A stretch of DNA of 64,000 bases from Pedobacter cryoconitis (GCF_003259615.1 NZ_QLLR01000002.1:186001-250000); one strand, 5' to 3'. Shown: positions 51,455 through 61,900, counted from the first letter of the stretch. Notes: generated by a model not told the origin, from the sequence alone. Numbers and translations are program-made.

Positions 51455-54400
51455 CTAGTTAAAGATATACCTTACGCCAATTTGTGCTTGCCAGCGTGAA
51501 ACCTGGTCAGTATTTACTTTAGTAGAATTCGTTAACGGGACCAAATTATCCTTGTCCAGATAAGGGAAGGAATAATTTGCTTTACCACTAACCGGATCAG
51601 TCCCCTGGTATTTAAGAACAGCTACCGAACCTGTATTAAATCCATTGAATGAATTTTCATACAAACCCCAGTTGCGGTTTAAGAAATTACCAAGATTGAT
51701 GATATTAAATTCAACTCTGATTGTATTTTTCTGACTTCTGGTTTTCCCGGATTTAACAAAGAAATCCTGAGTAATATTTAAATCAGCACGTTGAAAATAA
51801 GGTAAAATCACCCCATTTCTTTTCGTGTATTCTCCCCTGTGCTGGCTTAGATATTTATCCTGACTGATAAATAAATTCAATTGATTCCAGATTTGATCCG
51901 GTGTTCTTGTATCCCCGGCAAAGTCAGCAATTAAATTAATATCTCCCTTATTTTTAGGTACAAACATCAAATCATTTGCCGCGCCATCATTATTTGGGTC
52001 GCCGCTGGTGATATACGAAACTGCCCCATTATTAGCAGCTTCAAAGAATAAACCAATTGAAGTTGCATAATTCTTATGGTATTCCTTTCTGTAAGCGAGC
52101 GAAGCAATAAAGCGGCTTGGCATTACATAAGTGCTATTCGATAAGCTCTGGTCATTAGGATTACCAGTTGTTGGTCTGCCTGCCCAGATGATGCTTGCCG
52201 TAGATCCGCCATCATTCACATCTTTAGACCCTGTATGCGTGTAGGCGATGTTTGCGTAAAATCCGTTCAGGAAGCTTTTCTGTAACTGAGCAGTAACAAA
52301 ATAAGAGTAACCTTTATTTGTATTGGTCAGGTAGTACAAACCTGAAATATTTGGATTAGCAGCACTAACGGGTGCGCCATTGTTAGAAGTTCTGTTATTA
52401 GAAGTATACCGGATCTGGCCCTCAACACCAGGTAAAGTAGTATAACTATCAGGAAGAACAAGATTCTGATGATAAATAGCATTAATATCTTTCGTAAAAG
52501 ATCCTTCTAAAGTACCAATAATACCAAAAGGCAACTGTTGATCCACGGCAAGATTAGTTCTCCAGATTTTCGGATATTTTAAATTAGGATCTGTAACATC
52601 CAGCTCATAAGAAGTATTAGCAGCAACTGCCCCCGAAGGACGATTGCCATTCACATCCGGATTATAAATTAAGCGCGGATCATTGGGTGTTTTCGTTCCA
52701 TTCACAGTACCAGAACTAAATAAAGTTCCGGTATTTGATGCCTGATTAGAAATCCATACAAATGGAGTTAAACCAGCAAATAATCCAGTACCCCCACGAA
52801 CCTGGGTGGTATGGTCACCGTTTACATCCCAATTAAAACCTACGCGCGGCGATAACTGGATCCTGCTTTTAGGTAATTTAGAAACATCCACCTGTATACC
52901 CTGCTGAAAAGTTAATGCAGCGGCATTCGGATTCGGGTCAAGCTTAGTAGGATAATAATTATAATCAGCTCTTAAACCATAAGTCAGTACAAAGTTATCT
53001 CTTACACGGAATTTATCCTGCGCATACAGACTAAAATTATAGGATTTAATGCGAACCAAAGGCAGCTCGCCACCATTTGCAGCGTTGCGGTAATTATAAG
53101 AAGCAGCGGGAAGGTTATTGATAAAATCTGAAGCAGAGTTATAAGTATACAAACCATTATAATTAGGCGCAAACCCATTCAGAAAACTCTGAGACTGGTT
53201 ACTCGTCCCTAAAGTGATCTCATGCTTACCTGCAAAAATTGTCAAATCATCAGAAAGCTGGCCAATATTTGAACTTAATAAGTTACCAGCGGTATATAAC
53301 TCATAACCAAAACTTGTTAAAACACCACTTGGAGCAGTAATAATTTTGCCAGTAGCATCAGTTACCCCATTATCAATATCTACCATTGGTACATTTTTAG
53401 AAGATAGCGGCTCACGGAAATCGCGTAAAGCAGAATAGCCAACAGTTAATTTATTAGAAATGGTATTGCTGATTTTACTGTTCAATTCCAGCATTCCGAT
53501 ATTAAAATTATTATTAATCGTGTAACCTGCACCAAAAAACGGCAGAGAACCAGGACCAGCACCACGCGTCGATCCGACACCTACTTTATCATTAATAATT
53601 CCTCCTGCACTATTAGGAGGTTGATTTTTGGATGATTTAAGATAAAAATACTTCGCACTTAAAGTATTATTCTTATTAATATTCCAATCTAACTTTACAG
53701 TGATTTTATCACTCTGTGTCTTATAGCTGTAATTCTCATAAGCACCCGGATCATAACCATATCTGGATTTTAAGGTATTGGCAATATCATCTAAAACTGA
53801 CGCACTCGCTTTTGAAACTGTTCCTCCACTTAAACCAGGTCTTGAAGCAACAAATGTAGTACCCGGATTACTGATCCTTTCCTGCTCACCCGATACAAAA
53901 AAGAATAATTTGTTTTTAATAACCGGCCCTCCTATACTCAGTCCCCTGGTATTGTAATCAAAAGGAACCTGAGTCACTTCAGAAGTACCTGCTTTATATC
54001 CAGTTAAACCAGTTCCGCGGCCGTAATAATAAACAGACCCTTTAATATCATTTGTACCTGATTTGATAACCGTATTTACACCCGCACCAGTGAAAAATCC
54101 CTGGCGTACATCATAAGGGGCCAGATCTACCTGTATCTGATCGATTGCATCCAAAGAGATCGGCTGTGAATTTGCCTGTCCTCCCAGCGTACCCGAAAGG
54201 CCAAAAGAGTTGTTAAATAAAGCACCATCAACCGTAATATTGTTAAAAGTACTGCTCCTTCCTCCAAAGCTCATCGCACTGGTTGTACTTGCAGATGGAG
54301 TTAATTTAGTAAAATCTGCCAAAGATCTGTTAATCGTTGGTAAAGCATCAATCTGTGCCCGGGTAATCGTTTCCCTTGCACCAGTACGTGAAGAGTTCAT

Positions 54401-54787
54401 TACTTTACCCTGTGTACCCACCACCTTTACCTCTTTCAGATCAGTAGCATTGTCATCCATTTTAACATTAATTGCCTGATCCTGTCCAATAGAAAGCGTC
54501 AGATTATCCTGAACATAGGGTTTGAAACCGATATAAGATATTTTTAAAGTATATGGGCCACCGATTTTAACATTAATCAAATTGTAACGTCCATTACCGC
54601 GGGTCTCCACCGCATAAACTGTTCCCGTGGGTACATGTGTTAATACTACAGTTGCCCCAGGTATCGGCGCTTTTCCGTCAGTGACCACTCCGTTGACAGA
54701 AGCAGTCGTTACGCCTTGCGCAAAAACAGAGTTTCCGGCCCAGACTAAGGTCAGCAGCATTAATAATAAAAATAGATTTTTTTTCAT
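51455..54787 (-). CDS. Oar-like TonB-dependent outer-membrane receptor
   Basis: This 1110-residue TonB-dependent receptor has a signal peptide (LFLLLMLLTLVWAGNSVFAQ), a carboxypeptidase-regulatory-like domain (TASVNGVVTDGKAPIPGATV), the Oar-type plug with FGGRSSTFNNITVDGALFNNSFG and IDQIQVDLAPYDVRQGFFTG, then VIKSGTNDIKGSVYYYGRGT. The barrel ends in IGVRYIFN with the terminal aromatic next to last. Oar-like receptors lack a SusD partner and have been linked to envelope integrity and substrate export/import; none is adjacent here. It stands as a single-gene unit. Confidence 0.93.
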   Translation of the reverse strand: MKKNLFLLLMLLTLVWAGNSVFAQGVTTASVNGVVTDGKAPIPGATVVLTHVPTGTVYAVETRGNGRYNLINVKIGGPYTLKISYIGFKPYVQDNLTLSIGQDQAINVKMDDNATDLKEVKVVGTQGKVMNSSRTGARETITRAQIDALPTINRSLADFTKLTPSASTTSAMSFGGRSSTFNNITVDGALFNNSFGLSGTLGGQANSQPISLDAIDQIQVDLAPYDVRQGFFTGAGVNTVIKSGTNDIKGSVYYYGRGTGLTGYKAGTSEVTQVPFDYNTRGLSIGGPVIKNKLFFFVSGEQERISNPGTTFVASRPGLSGGTVSKASASVLDDIANTLKSRYGYDPGAYENYSYKTQSDKITVKLDWNINKNNTLSAKYFYLKSSKNQPPNSAGGIINDKVGVGSTRGAGPGSLPFFGAGYTINNNFNIGMLELNSKISNTISNKLTVGYSALRDFREPLSSKNVPMVDIDNGVTDATGKIITAPSGVLTSFGYELYTAGNLLSSNIGQLSDDLTIFAGKHEITLGTSNQSQSFLNGFAPNYNGLYTYNSASDFINNLPAASYNYRNAANGGELPLVRIKSYNFSLYAQDKFRVRDNFVLTYGLRADYNYYPTKLDPNPNAAALTFQQGIQVDVSKLPKSRIQLSPRVGFNWDVNGDHTTQVRGGTGLFAGLTPFVWISNQASNTGTLFSSGTVNGTKTPNDPRLIYNPDVNGNRPSGAVAANTSYELDVTDPNLKYPKIWRTNLAVDQQLPFGIIGTLEGSFTKDINAIYHQNLVLPDSYTTLPGVEGQIRYTSNNRTSNNGAPVSAANPNISGLYYLTNTNKGYSYFVTAQLQKSFLNGFYANIAYTHTGSKDVNDGGSTASIIWAGRPTTGNPNDQSLSNSTYVMPSRFIASLAYRKEYHKNYATSIGLFFEAANNGAVSYITSGDPNNDGAANDLMFVPKNKGDINLIADFAGDTRTPDQIWNQLNLFISQDKYLSQHRGEYTKRNGVILPYFQRADLNITQDFFVKSGKTRSQKNTIRVEFNIINLGNFLNRNWGLYENSFNGFNTGSVAVLKYQGTDPVSGKANYSFPYLDKDNLVPLTNSTKVNTDQVSRWQAQIGVRYIFN

Positions 54788-55001
54788 ATAGATAGTTTTG
54801 TTTTGAATTAAACCTGCACAAGGCTGTGCTGAATTAGATTGAACCTAAAGCTTATGCAGATTCTTATTTGGTTAAATGTTTTAGCTTTCTGAATTAAAAG
54901 CAGCACGAAGGTAAATGTCGTGCATTAAGTCAAGGTTAACAACATGTTAACTACTTAAAATCAGGACAAAACAACTCAGGGTTCAGAATTATTATCAAAA
55001 A

Positions 55002-55032
55002 AAAAACTCCGGAGCAGGGCTCCGGAGTTTTT
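55002..55032 (-). terminator. Intrinsic terminator for the DUF4142 gene
   Basis: Arms 55002-55014 and 55020-55032 form a 13-bp stem (AAAAACTCCGGAG/CTCCGGAGTTTTT) with a 5-nt loop. The A-run to the left gives a U-tail for minus-strand transcripts; the DUF4142 stop is 18 bp away. Confidence 0.87.
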
Positions 55033-55049
55033 CAATCCTTTATAAGATA

Positions 55050-55703
55050 TTAGTTTTTATGTTTTTTATCCACATTAGGTAAATCATCACCTTTAGGCCC
55101 TGTGTTTTTTAATTTAACCAATGAATCAAGTCCAATAGCCATTCGGTTATGCTGTTGCAATACAGGCAAGATCTTCAAAGCAAAAGACTTTAATTCAGCA
55201 TGATCAAATCTGCTTGCCCCATTAAATAAATCAATAGTTTTAGCATGATCATTCACCATCATGTCCATATAATTCTGATCATATTCATTACCCATCATCT
55301 GCTTCATCGCATCCAGATGACTTTGTTCTGCTGAGGGTAATGCGCCAGGCAACTTAATTCCCATACCAGAAGCCAGGGTTTGCAATTCATTATTTGCCTG
55401 CGTATGATCGTTGATCATTTGTTTAGCAAATTCTTTTACCTGGTTAAGTTTCGTTTTTTGGAGTGTCAGATTACCGGCTTCAACTTCCATCAGTCCACCT
55501 ATTGCAGCCTGTTCCATAAATGAAGCCTCTTCAGGCTTCAGCTTTGATGAATGATTTTGCTTTTCATCAGCAGTATGCGTATTCAATACCGTATCAGCTG
55601 ATAACGTTGATGTGCCCTGGCCTTCATTTTTAGCAGACTGGTTACAAGCCTGTAGTACAAATGCTGTACAGACACTTAAAATAATTGTCTTTTTATAATT
55701 CAT
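55050..55703 (-). CDS. DUF4142 ferritin-like lipoprotein
   Basis: This 217-residue predicted lipoprotein has a signal peptide (MNYKKTIILSVCTAFVLQAC) and a DUF4142 four-helix region: SFMEQAAIGGLMEVEAGNLTLQK, VKEFAKQMINDHTQANNELQTLA, HLDAMKQMMGNEYDQNYMDMMVNDHAKTIDLF and LKSFALKILPVLQQHNRMA. His and Glu residues in those helices resemble ferritin-like metal ligands, but the metal site has not been shown for DUF4142. The cellular site is periplasmic or outer membrane. It lies 79 bp behind the DUF1345 gene on the same strand and may be co-transcribed. Confidence 0.88.
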   Translation of the reverse strand: MNYKKTIILSVCTAFVLQACNQSAKNEGQGTSTLSADTVLNTHTADEKQNHSSKLKPEEASFMEQAAIGGLMEVEAGNLTLQKTKLNQVKEFAKQMINDHTQANNELQTLASGMGIKLPGALPSAEQSHLDAMKQMMGNEYDQNYMDMMVNDHAKTIDLFNGASRFDHAELKSFALKILPVLQQHNRMAIGLDSLVKLKNTGPKGDDLPNVDKKHKN

Positions 55704-55782
55704 CCTGTTATTTTTTTATTTCTATCCTGTAAACAGAAAAACAACAAGTACCTTATGAAATGGTTTTTCTTAAATAAAAAGA

Positions 55783-56511
55783 CTATTTAGTCATCAGACC
55801 GGAGATAATATTAATACTTAAAGCAACGATGACTGTATTAAAAGCAAAAGAGACTAAACTGTGCATTAAAGCAAGACGGCGGATTCTTCTGGAACTGATT
55901 TCAACATCAGAAACCTGGAAGGTCATACCGATAACGAAAGAGAAATAAGTAAAATCAAGATAGTCGGGAGTTCTCTCTTCCGGAAATTCCAAACCTTCTT
56001 TGTACTTAGAGGGATCTTCCTCTTTTACTACAGCATCAGATTTTTTTGCAGCTGTTCCATCCTTAACGGATTTAGCTGCTTTTTTCTCCTTAGACTCGTA
56101 ATAAAGATGTGCATACCTGAATACAAAAATAGTATGGACTAATGCCCATGCACACATTACAGCTGCTATTGATAATAAAATATGTAAGGTAAGTGCCGGT
56201 CCTGTAAGATGCTGAGTTGATTTTAGCAAAAGAACCACAACAAAAAGACTCATTAATGCGGCCACCAATACGAACATAAAAATAAGGGTGCGGTTATTAT
56301 CCTGTACTTTTGAAATCTTCTTCATTTCAAGCGGATGTACAGTAAAAATCGTTGCCCATGAAAGACCTAACTGGGTTACCGCATAACCAATCCACACTAA
56401 AATGAATTGTGTTGAGGCCGTCATCTTTCCATAACATAACCCAAACACAAGCAAAGCTACAATTAATGACAGGTACAATTTATGATGAGCGTCTAGCCTG
56501 GATATATTCAT
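55783..56511 (-). CDS. DUF1345 integral membrane protein
   Basis: This 242-residue membrane protein has about five transmembrane helices: LYLSLIVALLVFGLCYG, FILVWIGYAVTQLGLSWATIF, LIFMFVLVAALMSLFVVVLLL, LHILLSIAAVMCAWALVHTIF and the C-terminal FNTVIVALSINIISGL. The DUF1345 signature PDYLDFTYFSFVIGMTFQVSDV is intact. A charged, Lys/Glu-rich cytoplasmic loop of about 45 residues separates helices 4 and 5, with EKKAAKSVKDGTAAKKSD. The function is unknown. Confidence 0.9.
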   Translation of the reverse strand: MNISRLDAHHKLYLSLIVALLVFGLCYGKMTASTQFILVWIGYAVTQLGLSWATIFTVHPLEMKKISKVQDNNRTLIFMFVLVAALMSLFVVVLLLKSTQHLTGPALTLHILLSIAAVMCAWALVHTIFVFRYAHLYYESKEKKAAKSVKDGTAAKKSDAVVKEEDPSKYKEGLEFPEERTPDYLDFTYFSFVIGMTFQVSDVEISSRRIRRLALMHSLVSFAFNTVIVALSINIISGLMTK

Positions 56512-56567
56512 GAAGATGTGAAGCTGATAAATGATTTTAATTGACTACACAATTGTAATCAAATTAA

Positions 56568-56602
56568 AAATAAAAGCAGCAAGGATATTGCTGCTTTTAT
56601 TT
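56568..56602. terminator. Terminator for the ECF sigma gene
   Basis: Arms 56568-56582 and 56588-56602 pair perfectly over 15 bp (AAATAAAAGCAGCAA and its complement) with a 5-nt loop. On the minus strand the A/T-rich end provides the U-tail; the sigma gene stop is 43 bp away. Confidence 0.8.
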
Positions 56603-56644
56603 GATCACACACCACGAAGCTTGTTAAATTTCAACCGATAAATC

Positions 56645-57172
56645 TTAAACAGCTTTCCGCATAAAATTATCACTGTGCATCTTTAAACTTTTTTTAAGAA
56701 GCTGTCTTGCAATATGTATTCTTGTTTTAACCGTACCGATTGGAATTTCCAGCTGCTCGGCAATTTCATGATATTTAAAACCTTCAAAATATTTGAGAAA
56801 AGGAATATAATACTCAGGTTGTAGTTTTGAAAGTGCTTTATAAATGTCTTCCATAATAAACTTCCCATCGCTATCATTTACCGAGGCACTGAAATGTAAT
56901 TTATCAGAAGTGATCTCATCAGTCACTGTCATGATAGAATTAGTTTTTGTTGCCCTTCGGTAATTATTAATAAAGGTATTTTTCATTATGGTATACAACC
57001 AGGCTTTAAAATTTGTCCCCTCCTTAAAATGGTTGGAATAATTAATGGCTTTTAACATAGTATCCTGTACCAAATCATTCGCATCTTCCATATCTCTGGT
57101 AAAAGAAATAGCAAATGATTGTAAAGAATCCTTGTAACTGTAAAGTCGAAAATTAAAGTCGTTGCTACTCAT
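56645..57172 (-). CDS. ECF-family RNA polymerase sigma factor
   Basis: This 175-residue sigma-70-family ECF factor has region 2 with SFAISFTRDMEDANDLVQDTMLKAI and FKAWLYTIMKNTFINNYRR, and region 4 with EGFKYHEIAEQLEIPIGTVKTRIHIARQLL. The ATG at 57172 is used; the extra 29 residues of the frame upstream do not look like a sigma factor. No anti-sigma factor gene is adjacent, unlike FecI/FecR pairs. It is transcribed alone. Targets unknown. Confidence 0.92.
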   Translation of the reverse strand: MSSNDFNFRLYSYKDSLQSFAISFTRDMEDANDLVQDTMLKAINYSNHFKEGTNFKAWLYTIMKNTFINNYRRATKTNSIMTVTDEITSDKLHFSASVNDSDGKFIMEDIYKALSKLQPEYYIPFLKYFEGFKYHEIAEQLEIPIGTVKTRIHIARQLLKKSLKMHSDNFMRKAV

Positions 57173-57425
57173 AGTGTTTATGTTTTTCTGATTATATATA
57201 AACACAAATACAAAGTGCATACCAATTATTGGCATCTTTAGCTGACAGTTGACTGACACAGGCGAAAAATGAAGTTATATTTCAATTAATACATTTATAT
57301 ATGTAATAATATTTATACCAAAAGACACATGTCCCAAAAACCATACACATTTGTCTAAATTATTAAGAATTATATTAGACAAATGGATCAAAAACACCTC
57401 AGTATCAATTTTAAACTATAATCAC

Positions 57426-57572
57426 TTAATTTGAACGATTTAGAGTCAAGTCATAAACTTGTGGAGCAGGCTCTTTTTTCAGGATAAATTTTGACACGCT
57501 AAACAGAAAGTCTTTGATTTCACGGATGCCGTTATGCCTCTGGCAGTTGCGCTGAAAGCTTTCAATTTGCAT
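57426..57572 (-). CDS. Possible 48-residue protein
   Basis: A minus-strand frame from the ATG at 57572 encodes 48 residues: MQIESFQRNCQRHNGIREIK, then a hydrophobic/basic part (DFLFSVSKFILKK) and a Pro-containing tail (PAPQVYDLTLNRSN). An in-frame stop lies just upstream, so it is not obviously a truncated end. No family was recognised. It lies in a gene-poor stretch with fragments and repeats, so it may be decay rather than a gene. Confidence 0.35.
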   Translation of the reverse strand: MQIESFQRNCQRHNGIREIKDFLFSVSKFILKKEPAPQVYDLTLNRSN

Positions 57573-57648
57573 GGGAATGACTCAGCCGAAACAAGGCCGG
57601 GCTGTTAGTAAATAAATTCAAAATAGCTTAATAATAGATCTATATCGG

Positions 57649-57690
57649 CCGGGTACTGCCCGGGTACTGTCCGGGTACTGTCCGGGTACT
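57649..57690. repeat. 11-bp tandem repeat, about 3.8 copies
   Basis: Copies of CCGGGTACTGT (first copy ending in C) start at 57649, 57660, 57671 and 57682; the last is cut short after 9 bp. The unit is GC-rich against its AT-rich surroundings. Within the non-coding 57.2-58.0 kb stretch, it looks like slippage. Confidence 0.85.
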
Positions 57691-57726
57691 CGTTAGGGTA
57701 AGTCCAAGGTAAGAGTACCCTGAGTC

Positions 57727-57778
57727 CATGGCAAGTCCAAGTCAAAACAACTAGTTGAAACAACATGGACTTGCCATG
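57727..57778. repeat. 13-bp perfect inverted repeat around an ACTAGT palindrome
   Basis: Arms 57727-57739 (CATGGCAAGTCCA) and 57766-57778 are exact reverse complements, 26 bp apart. The spacer contains CAACTAGTTG, itself a palindrome, whose ACTAGTTGAA word recurs at about 57839. No T-run follows, so it is not an obvious terminator. Confidence 0.75.
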
Positions 57779-57998
57779 CTTAAAGCCTGTTCTCAACCTG
57801 GTGTCATCCCGACCACCACTCAGGCACAACCAAACCATAACTAGTTGAAGATTAATGAAATTATAATTTTCCCTTTGACTAACCTATAGACAACAGCGGA
57901 CAATTGCAGACAGCTGCGGACAATTACGGACATTTTTTACGCATCAGGATAATCTTTAGCGCTAATAGCCTACATTGGTGGAAAGGCATTTATTTATT

Positions 57999-58166
57999 AT
58001 GGGAAATTTAACGGGTAAATTTTCAAAGGGAATCCTGGGCGATTTCATTTTTAAAGCAGCAGTTTGGAGTACAGGTTGTTTCAAAAGTTCTGTAAGGGGC
58101 ACAATGAAACAATCAATGGAAACCCAAAGGCATCAGAGAACTTTCGTAAAAGTAGCAAGCCTGTAA
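57999..58166 (+). pseudogene. Small protein or truncated gene fragment
   Basis: From the ATG at 57999 this frame codes for 55 residues (MGNLTGKFSKGILGDFIFKA ... KQSMETQRHQRTFVKVASL). The start, and the Lys-Gln...Thr...Phe...Ala-Ser-Leu tail, resemble larger Bacteroidota proteins of a DUF6266-like type that continue past this point, but here a stop follows the Ser-Leu. I therefore read it as a truncated remnant. The match is from memory and not confirmed. Confidence 0.4.
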
Positions 58167-58315
58167 AAATCAGGAAGTAATTAGCTTATTAAAGAATCGT
58201 AACCATTTGCTTTGAACTAAGAAAATATCAAACCCAAAATTTGAAATTTAATCTCTAATCCACAAGTTTATGATTTGATCCTATTTAAGAGGCGAAAGCA
58301 GAAACGCTATAAATA

Positions 58316-58345
58316 ACTAAAGGGGAACCTAGATTCCCCTTTAGT
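58316..58345. terminator. Hairpin, possible terminator
   Basis: Arms 58316-58327 and 58334-58345 (ACTAAAGGGGAA and its complement) form a perfect 12-bp stem with a 6-nt loop. There is only a weak T-run on either side. It follows the fragment at 57999-58166 by about 150 bp and may be its old terminator. Confidence 0.55.
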
Positions 58346-58567
58346 ATATCAAACACACCAATTTGAGGGCTTAGTTTAAAAAAGTACAAAGTCAAACCTT
58401 AATTAAACCGAGCTTACCGATAAAGCTAAGGAAGAGTTTTTGATCTTAAAATATTTTTACGTCAACAAGTCATTGACCTACGCCAACAACAACATCTGGT
58501 CATTTTTCAGCTGCTATTTAATCTATTTTAAGGGACAAACAATCAATTCGGAAACCCCTAAAACTAA

Positions 58568-58597
58568 GATACTCCAGGTCATCCAACCTGGAGTATC
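58568..58597. terminator. Hairpin in the spacer before tRNA-Cys
   Basis: Arms 58568-58579 and 58586-58597 (GATACTCCAGGT and its complement) pair perfectly over 12 bp with a 6-nt loop. It lies 65 bp beyond the 3' end of the minus-strand tRNA, so it may terminate the tRNA transcript; a T-rich stretch follows in that direction. Confidence 0.55.
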
Positions 58598-58661
58598 AAC
58601 AAAACAAAACTTAGATCTAACCAAAATCAAGTACCGTGTGCAATCCTAAAGATTGCAATTG

Positions 58662-58732
58662 ACGTCATGGGCGGATTCGAACCGCCGTTAAGGGTTTTGC
58701 AGACCCACACCTCACCACTCGGCCACATGACT
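58662..58732 (-). tRNA. tRNA-Cys (anticodon GCA)
   Basis: The minus strand folds as a cloverleaf: the anticodon stem TGGGT/ACCCT encloses the 7-nt loop CTGCAAA with anticodon GCA, and the T-arm GGCGG-TTCGAAT-CCGCC is perfect. Six acceptor pairs (GTCATG with CATGAC) are present. The first position would be A opposite G at 72, a mismatch. CCA is not encoded, as is usual in this phylum. It is a single tRNA, with no other tRNA nearby. Confidence 0.88.
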
Positions 58733-58911
58733 ATTTTGAGAGAAAAGCAAGACTAATCTTCTTTTTTATACCTTGTAAATCCTTACAATTCTTTCTTTCT
58801 GATAGCAAATATAATAATGTCTACTTAAATAGTAGAATTTATTTGAAATATTTTTATTCTTTCTCATATTTTAAGCATCCGGCAGAAAGCCTTATATTTA
58901 TCGGCTACACT

Positions 58912-61900
58912 ATGGCCGACATCCCCAACCTATTTGAAACTGCTAAAAACCCCTCTGACACCTATATAATCGCTGATTTTAAGCCTATCCTTTTCAATAC
59001 TGTTTTTATATTAAAACACAGTTCTGCTCAGGCCGACACCACAGCTCCAGATTATTTTAATCTTGCACCCCAGCACATTTCTATAGGTTATGCCTCTTTT
59101 ATAAATAATAACACTGCTATTAAGTTTCCGCAAGTCGATGTGCGGCTTCATCAAAACGACTTAATTTTGTCCTGCCGCTGCCCTGCCCTTAAAAGCAGAC
59201 TATGTGAACACCAGATGCAGGTACTCTTTAACCTCATCGAACGACCAGAACTCCGTGTCTTCTTTGATCAGCAGCTCAGACATGAAAAAATAAGAGCATT
59301 TGCAACTGCCTATGGACTGGAGAACGAAAGCCCTGACGATTTGTTCACTCTTGAATACGCCAATAAAAAATTTGAGATCATTCCCGTCATTAAAGACCTC
59401 CTTCCTATTACAAAGGAGAGCAATACGCTACTTAAGGAACTTCTTTTACCAAAACCCGGGCTTCCATTCTTAAAACATAACCCAGTAGAAGAAGACACCA
59501 ATAAAATCCTGGTTTTAAAACAACACCGCTATTACTCACATTTCCAGGCCGACTTGCTGGAATGCACCTTAACAGCGACCGGTAAAATAAAAAACCCATT
59601 GAAGCAATTGAATGCGATGGATTACATATGGGCAACAGAGAATCCAGAAGAACTAAAATTCTATACTGCAATCTCCAAATTCCAGCAGAATTATGAAACC
59701 GCTCAGGCGGAGGCCGATATTAATGGCTTGAAGGCCCTCGTCAAAAATCCTCTTGAATTAGACGTTTTTTACCACGACCCAAAGATCTCCCCTAACCTGA
59801 CTATCAGTTCGGTCATTCCTGTCAAACTCAAAAGCCTTCAACTGGATATTCGTCTGGCTGTAAACCTAACCAATGGCTTCTATACCATTTCAGGTGAATT
59901 GATTTTAGACAATAAAGCTTACGACCTTAAGCTGCTTAACATAAAATTCAGCTACTTTATCTTTTACAACGGCACCCTGTACCTCATCGATAACCCGGAT
60001 TTCCTGAGAGTTGTTGACTTCTTCAGGCAGAACAACAATCATCTGGTGATCCACGAATCAAAATATGCGGAATTCAAAGAAGACATCCTTTCCAAACTGG
60101 AAAACAAAATCCATATCAATTACTCCTACCTGAAACCCGCTACCCACGAACAATTAAAAGAAACCCACTTTGATCAGTCCACAGAAAAGATAATTTATCT
60201 CTCAGACTCTGAAAATTACGTTTTAATTACTCCCGTGATGAAATATGGCAACGTTGAGGTTCCCGTCCTGTCCAGAAAGCAAATCCATGCCGCAGATCAT
60301 GCCGGCAATATATTTACCGTAACCCGGGATGAACAAGAAGAGCTACAATTTATCTCTTCCATGACCCATCAGCATCCCCACTTTGAAGAGCAGCTCGACA
60401 AAGACTGCTTTTACCTGCATAAAAAACGTTTCCTGGACGAAGGATGGTTCCTGGCCGCTTTTGAAGAATGGCATCAGCAGAACATCACCATCTTAGGCTT
60501 CAACCAGCTTAAAGGCAATCACGTGAACCCTAACAAGGCAAAAATAACCATAGCGGTCAACAGTGGCCTCAACTGGTTTGATACCGCATTTGAAGTCGCG
60601 TTCGGCAACCAGAAAGTGCCGCTCAAACACCTGCACAGATCAATCAGGAACAAAAGCAAATTTGTAAAACTCGGTGACGGCACCATGGGCCTGCTCCCTC
60701 AGGAATGGATTGACCGCCTGACTAAATACTTCAATGCCGGAGAAGTCGTAGACGAATCCATCCGCACTCCAAAAGTAAACTTCACAGAAATCACAGACCT
60801 TTACGAAGACGAAGTATTATCTGCAGAAGTTAAACTCGAATTATCTGCCTACAAAGCAAAAATTGCTGACTTTAAGAACATCAAAAAAGTAGAAATTCCA
60901 GCTGCCCTGAACGCCACCCTGCGTGACTACCAGAAAGAAGGCCTGAACTGGCTGAACTTCCTCGATGAATTTAATTTCGGTGGCTGCCTGGCAGACGACA
61001 TGGGTTTGGGTAAAACCATTCAGATCATTGCATTCATACTTTCTCAGCGCAACAAAGGCCACCAAAATACTAACCTCATTGTCGTGCCCACCACCCTGAT
61101 CTTTAACTGGCAGGCAGAAATAGCAAAATTTGCCCCTGACCTTAAAATCCACACCATTTATGGCGCAGACCGGATAAAAGATCACGAAGACTTCAGCAAC
61201 TATGAAATCATTCTGACCTCTTACGGAACCCTGCTCTACGACATCAGCTGGCTTAAAAACTACTTCTTTAATTACATCTTCCTGGATGAATCCCAGACTA
61301 TAAAAAACCCCGATTCCCTGCGTTACAGCGCAGTTCGTCTGCTGCAATCCAGAAATAAAATAGCTATAACCGGCACCCCGATAGAAAATAACACCTTTGA
61401 CCTTTACGGACAACTCTCTTTTGCCTGTCCCGGACTACTCGGCAGCAAACAATACTTCAGGGATCATTACTCCTCCCCGATAGATAAATTCAAAGACACC
61501 AGGGCCGCAACCAACCTCAAAAAAAAGGTAAGTCCCTTTATCCTGCGCAGAACAAAAAAAGAAGTCGCCTCAGAACTCCCGGACAAAACCGAGATGGTGA
61601 TCTACTGTGAAATGGGAACCACTCAAAAAAATGCCTACGATGCCTGCAAAAACGAATACAAGAAATTCCTGCTATCCGAAAAAGACGATCACGCAGAAAA
61701 GCACACCCTGCATATCCTCAAAGGCTTAACCCAGCTCAGACAGATCTGCAACTCTCCAGCGCTGCTGAAAGACAATCTCCTTCACGGTGCTACCTCTTCT
61801 AAAATCACGACGCTGATGGAAGAAATAGACAGTCATTCACCCCAGCATAAAATCCTGGTATTCTCACAATTCGTGACCATGCTGGACCTGATCAAAAAAG

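Larger units (their letters stand above)
58167..58661. other. 495-bp stretch without a convincing gene
   Basis: The plus-strand frame at 58440-58649 starts at a TTG, spans the hairpin at 58568-58597 and looks like chance. Apart from two hairpins, nothing was recognised before the tRNA. The stretch is AT-rich with no coding bias. Confidence 0.5.

Noticed and set aside
51455..54787. SusC-type receptor
   Set aside because: The plug and barrel motifs fit the Oar-like class and no SusD gene is adjacent.
57605..57838. Minus-strand 77-residue frame
   Set aside because: It runs through the 11-bp tandem repeat and the inverted repeat, and has no coding character.
58440..58649. Plus-strand 69-residue frame
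   Set aside because: Starts at a TTG, spans a strong hairpin and has an unbiased composition.
57173..58661. Insertion sequence or prophage remnant
   Set aside because: No transposase, integrase or terminal inverted repeats with target duplications were found; the fragments are too short to assign.
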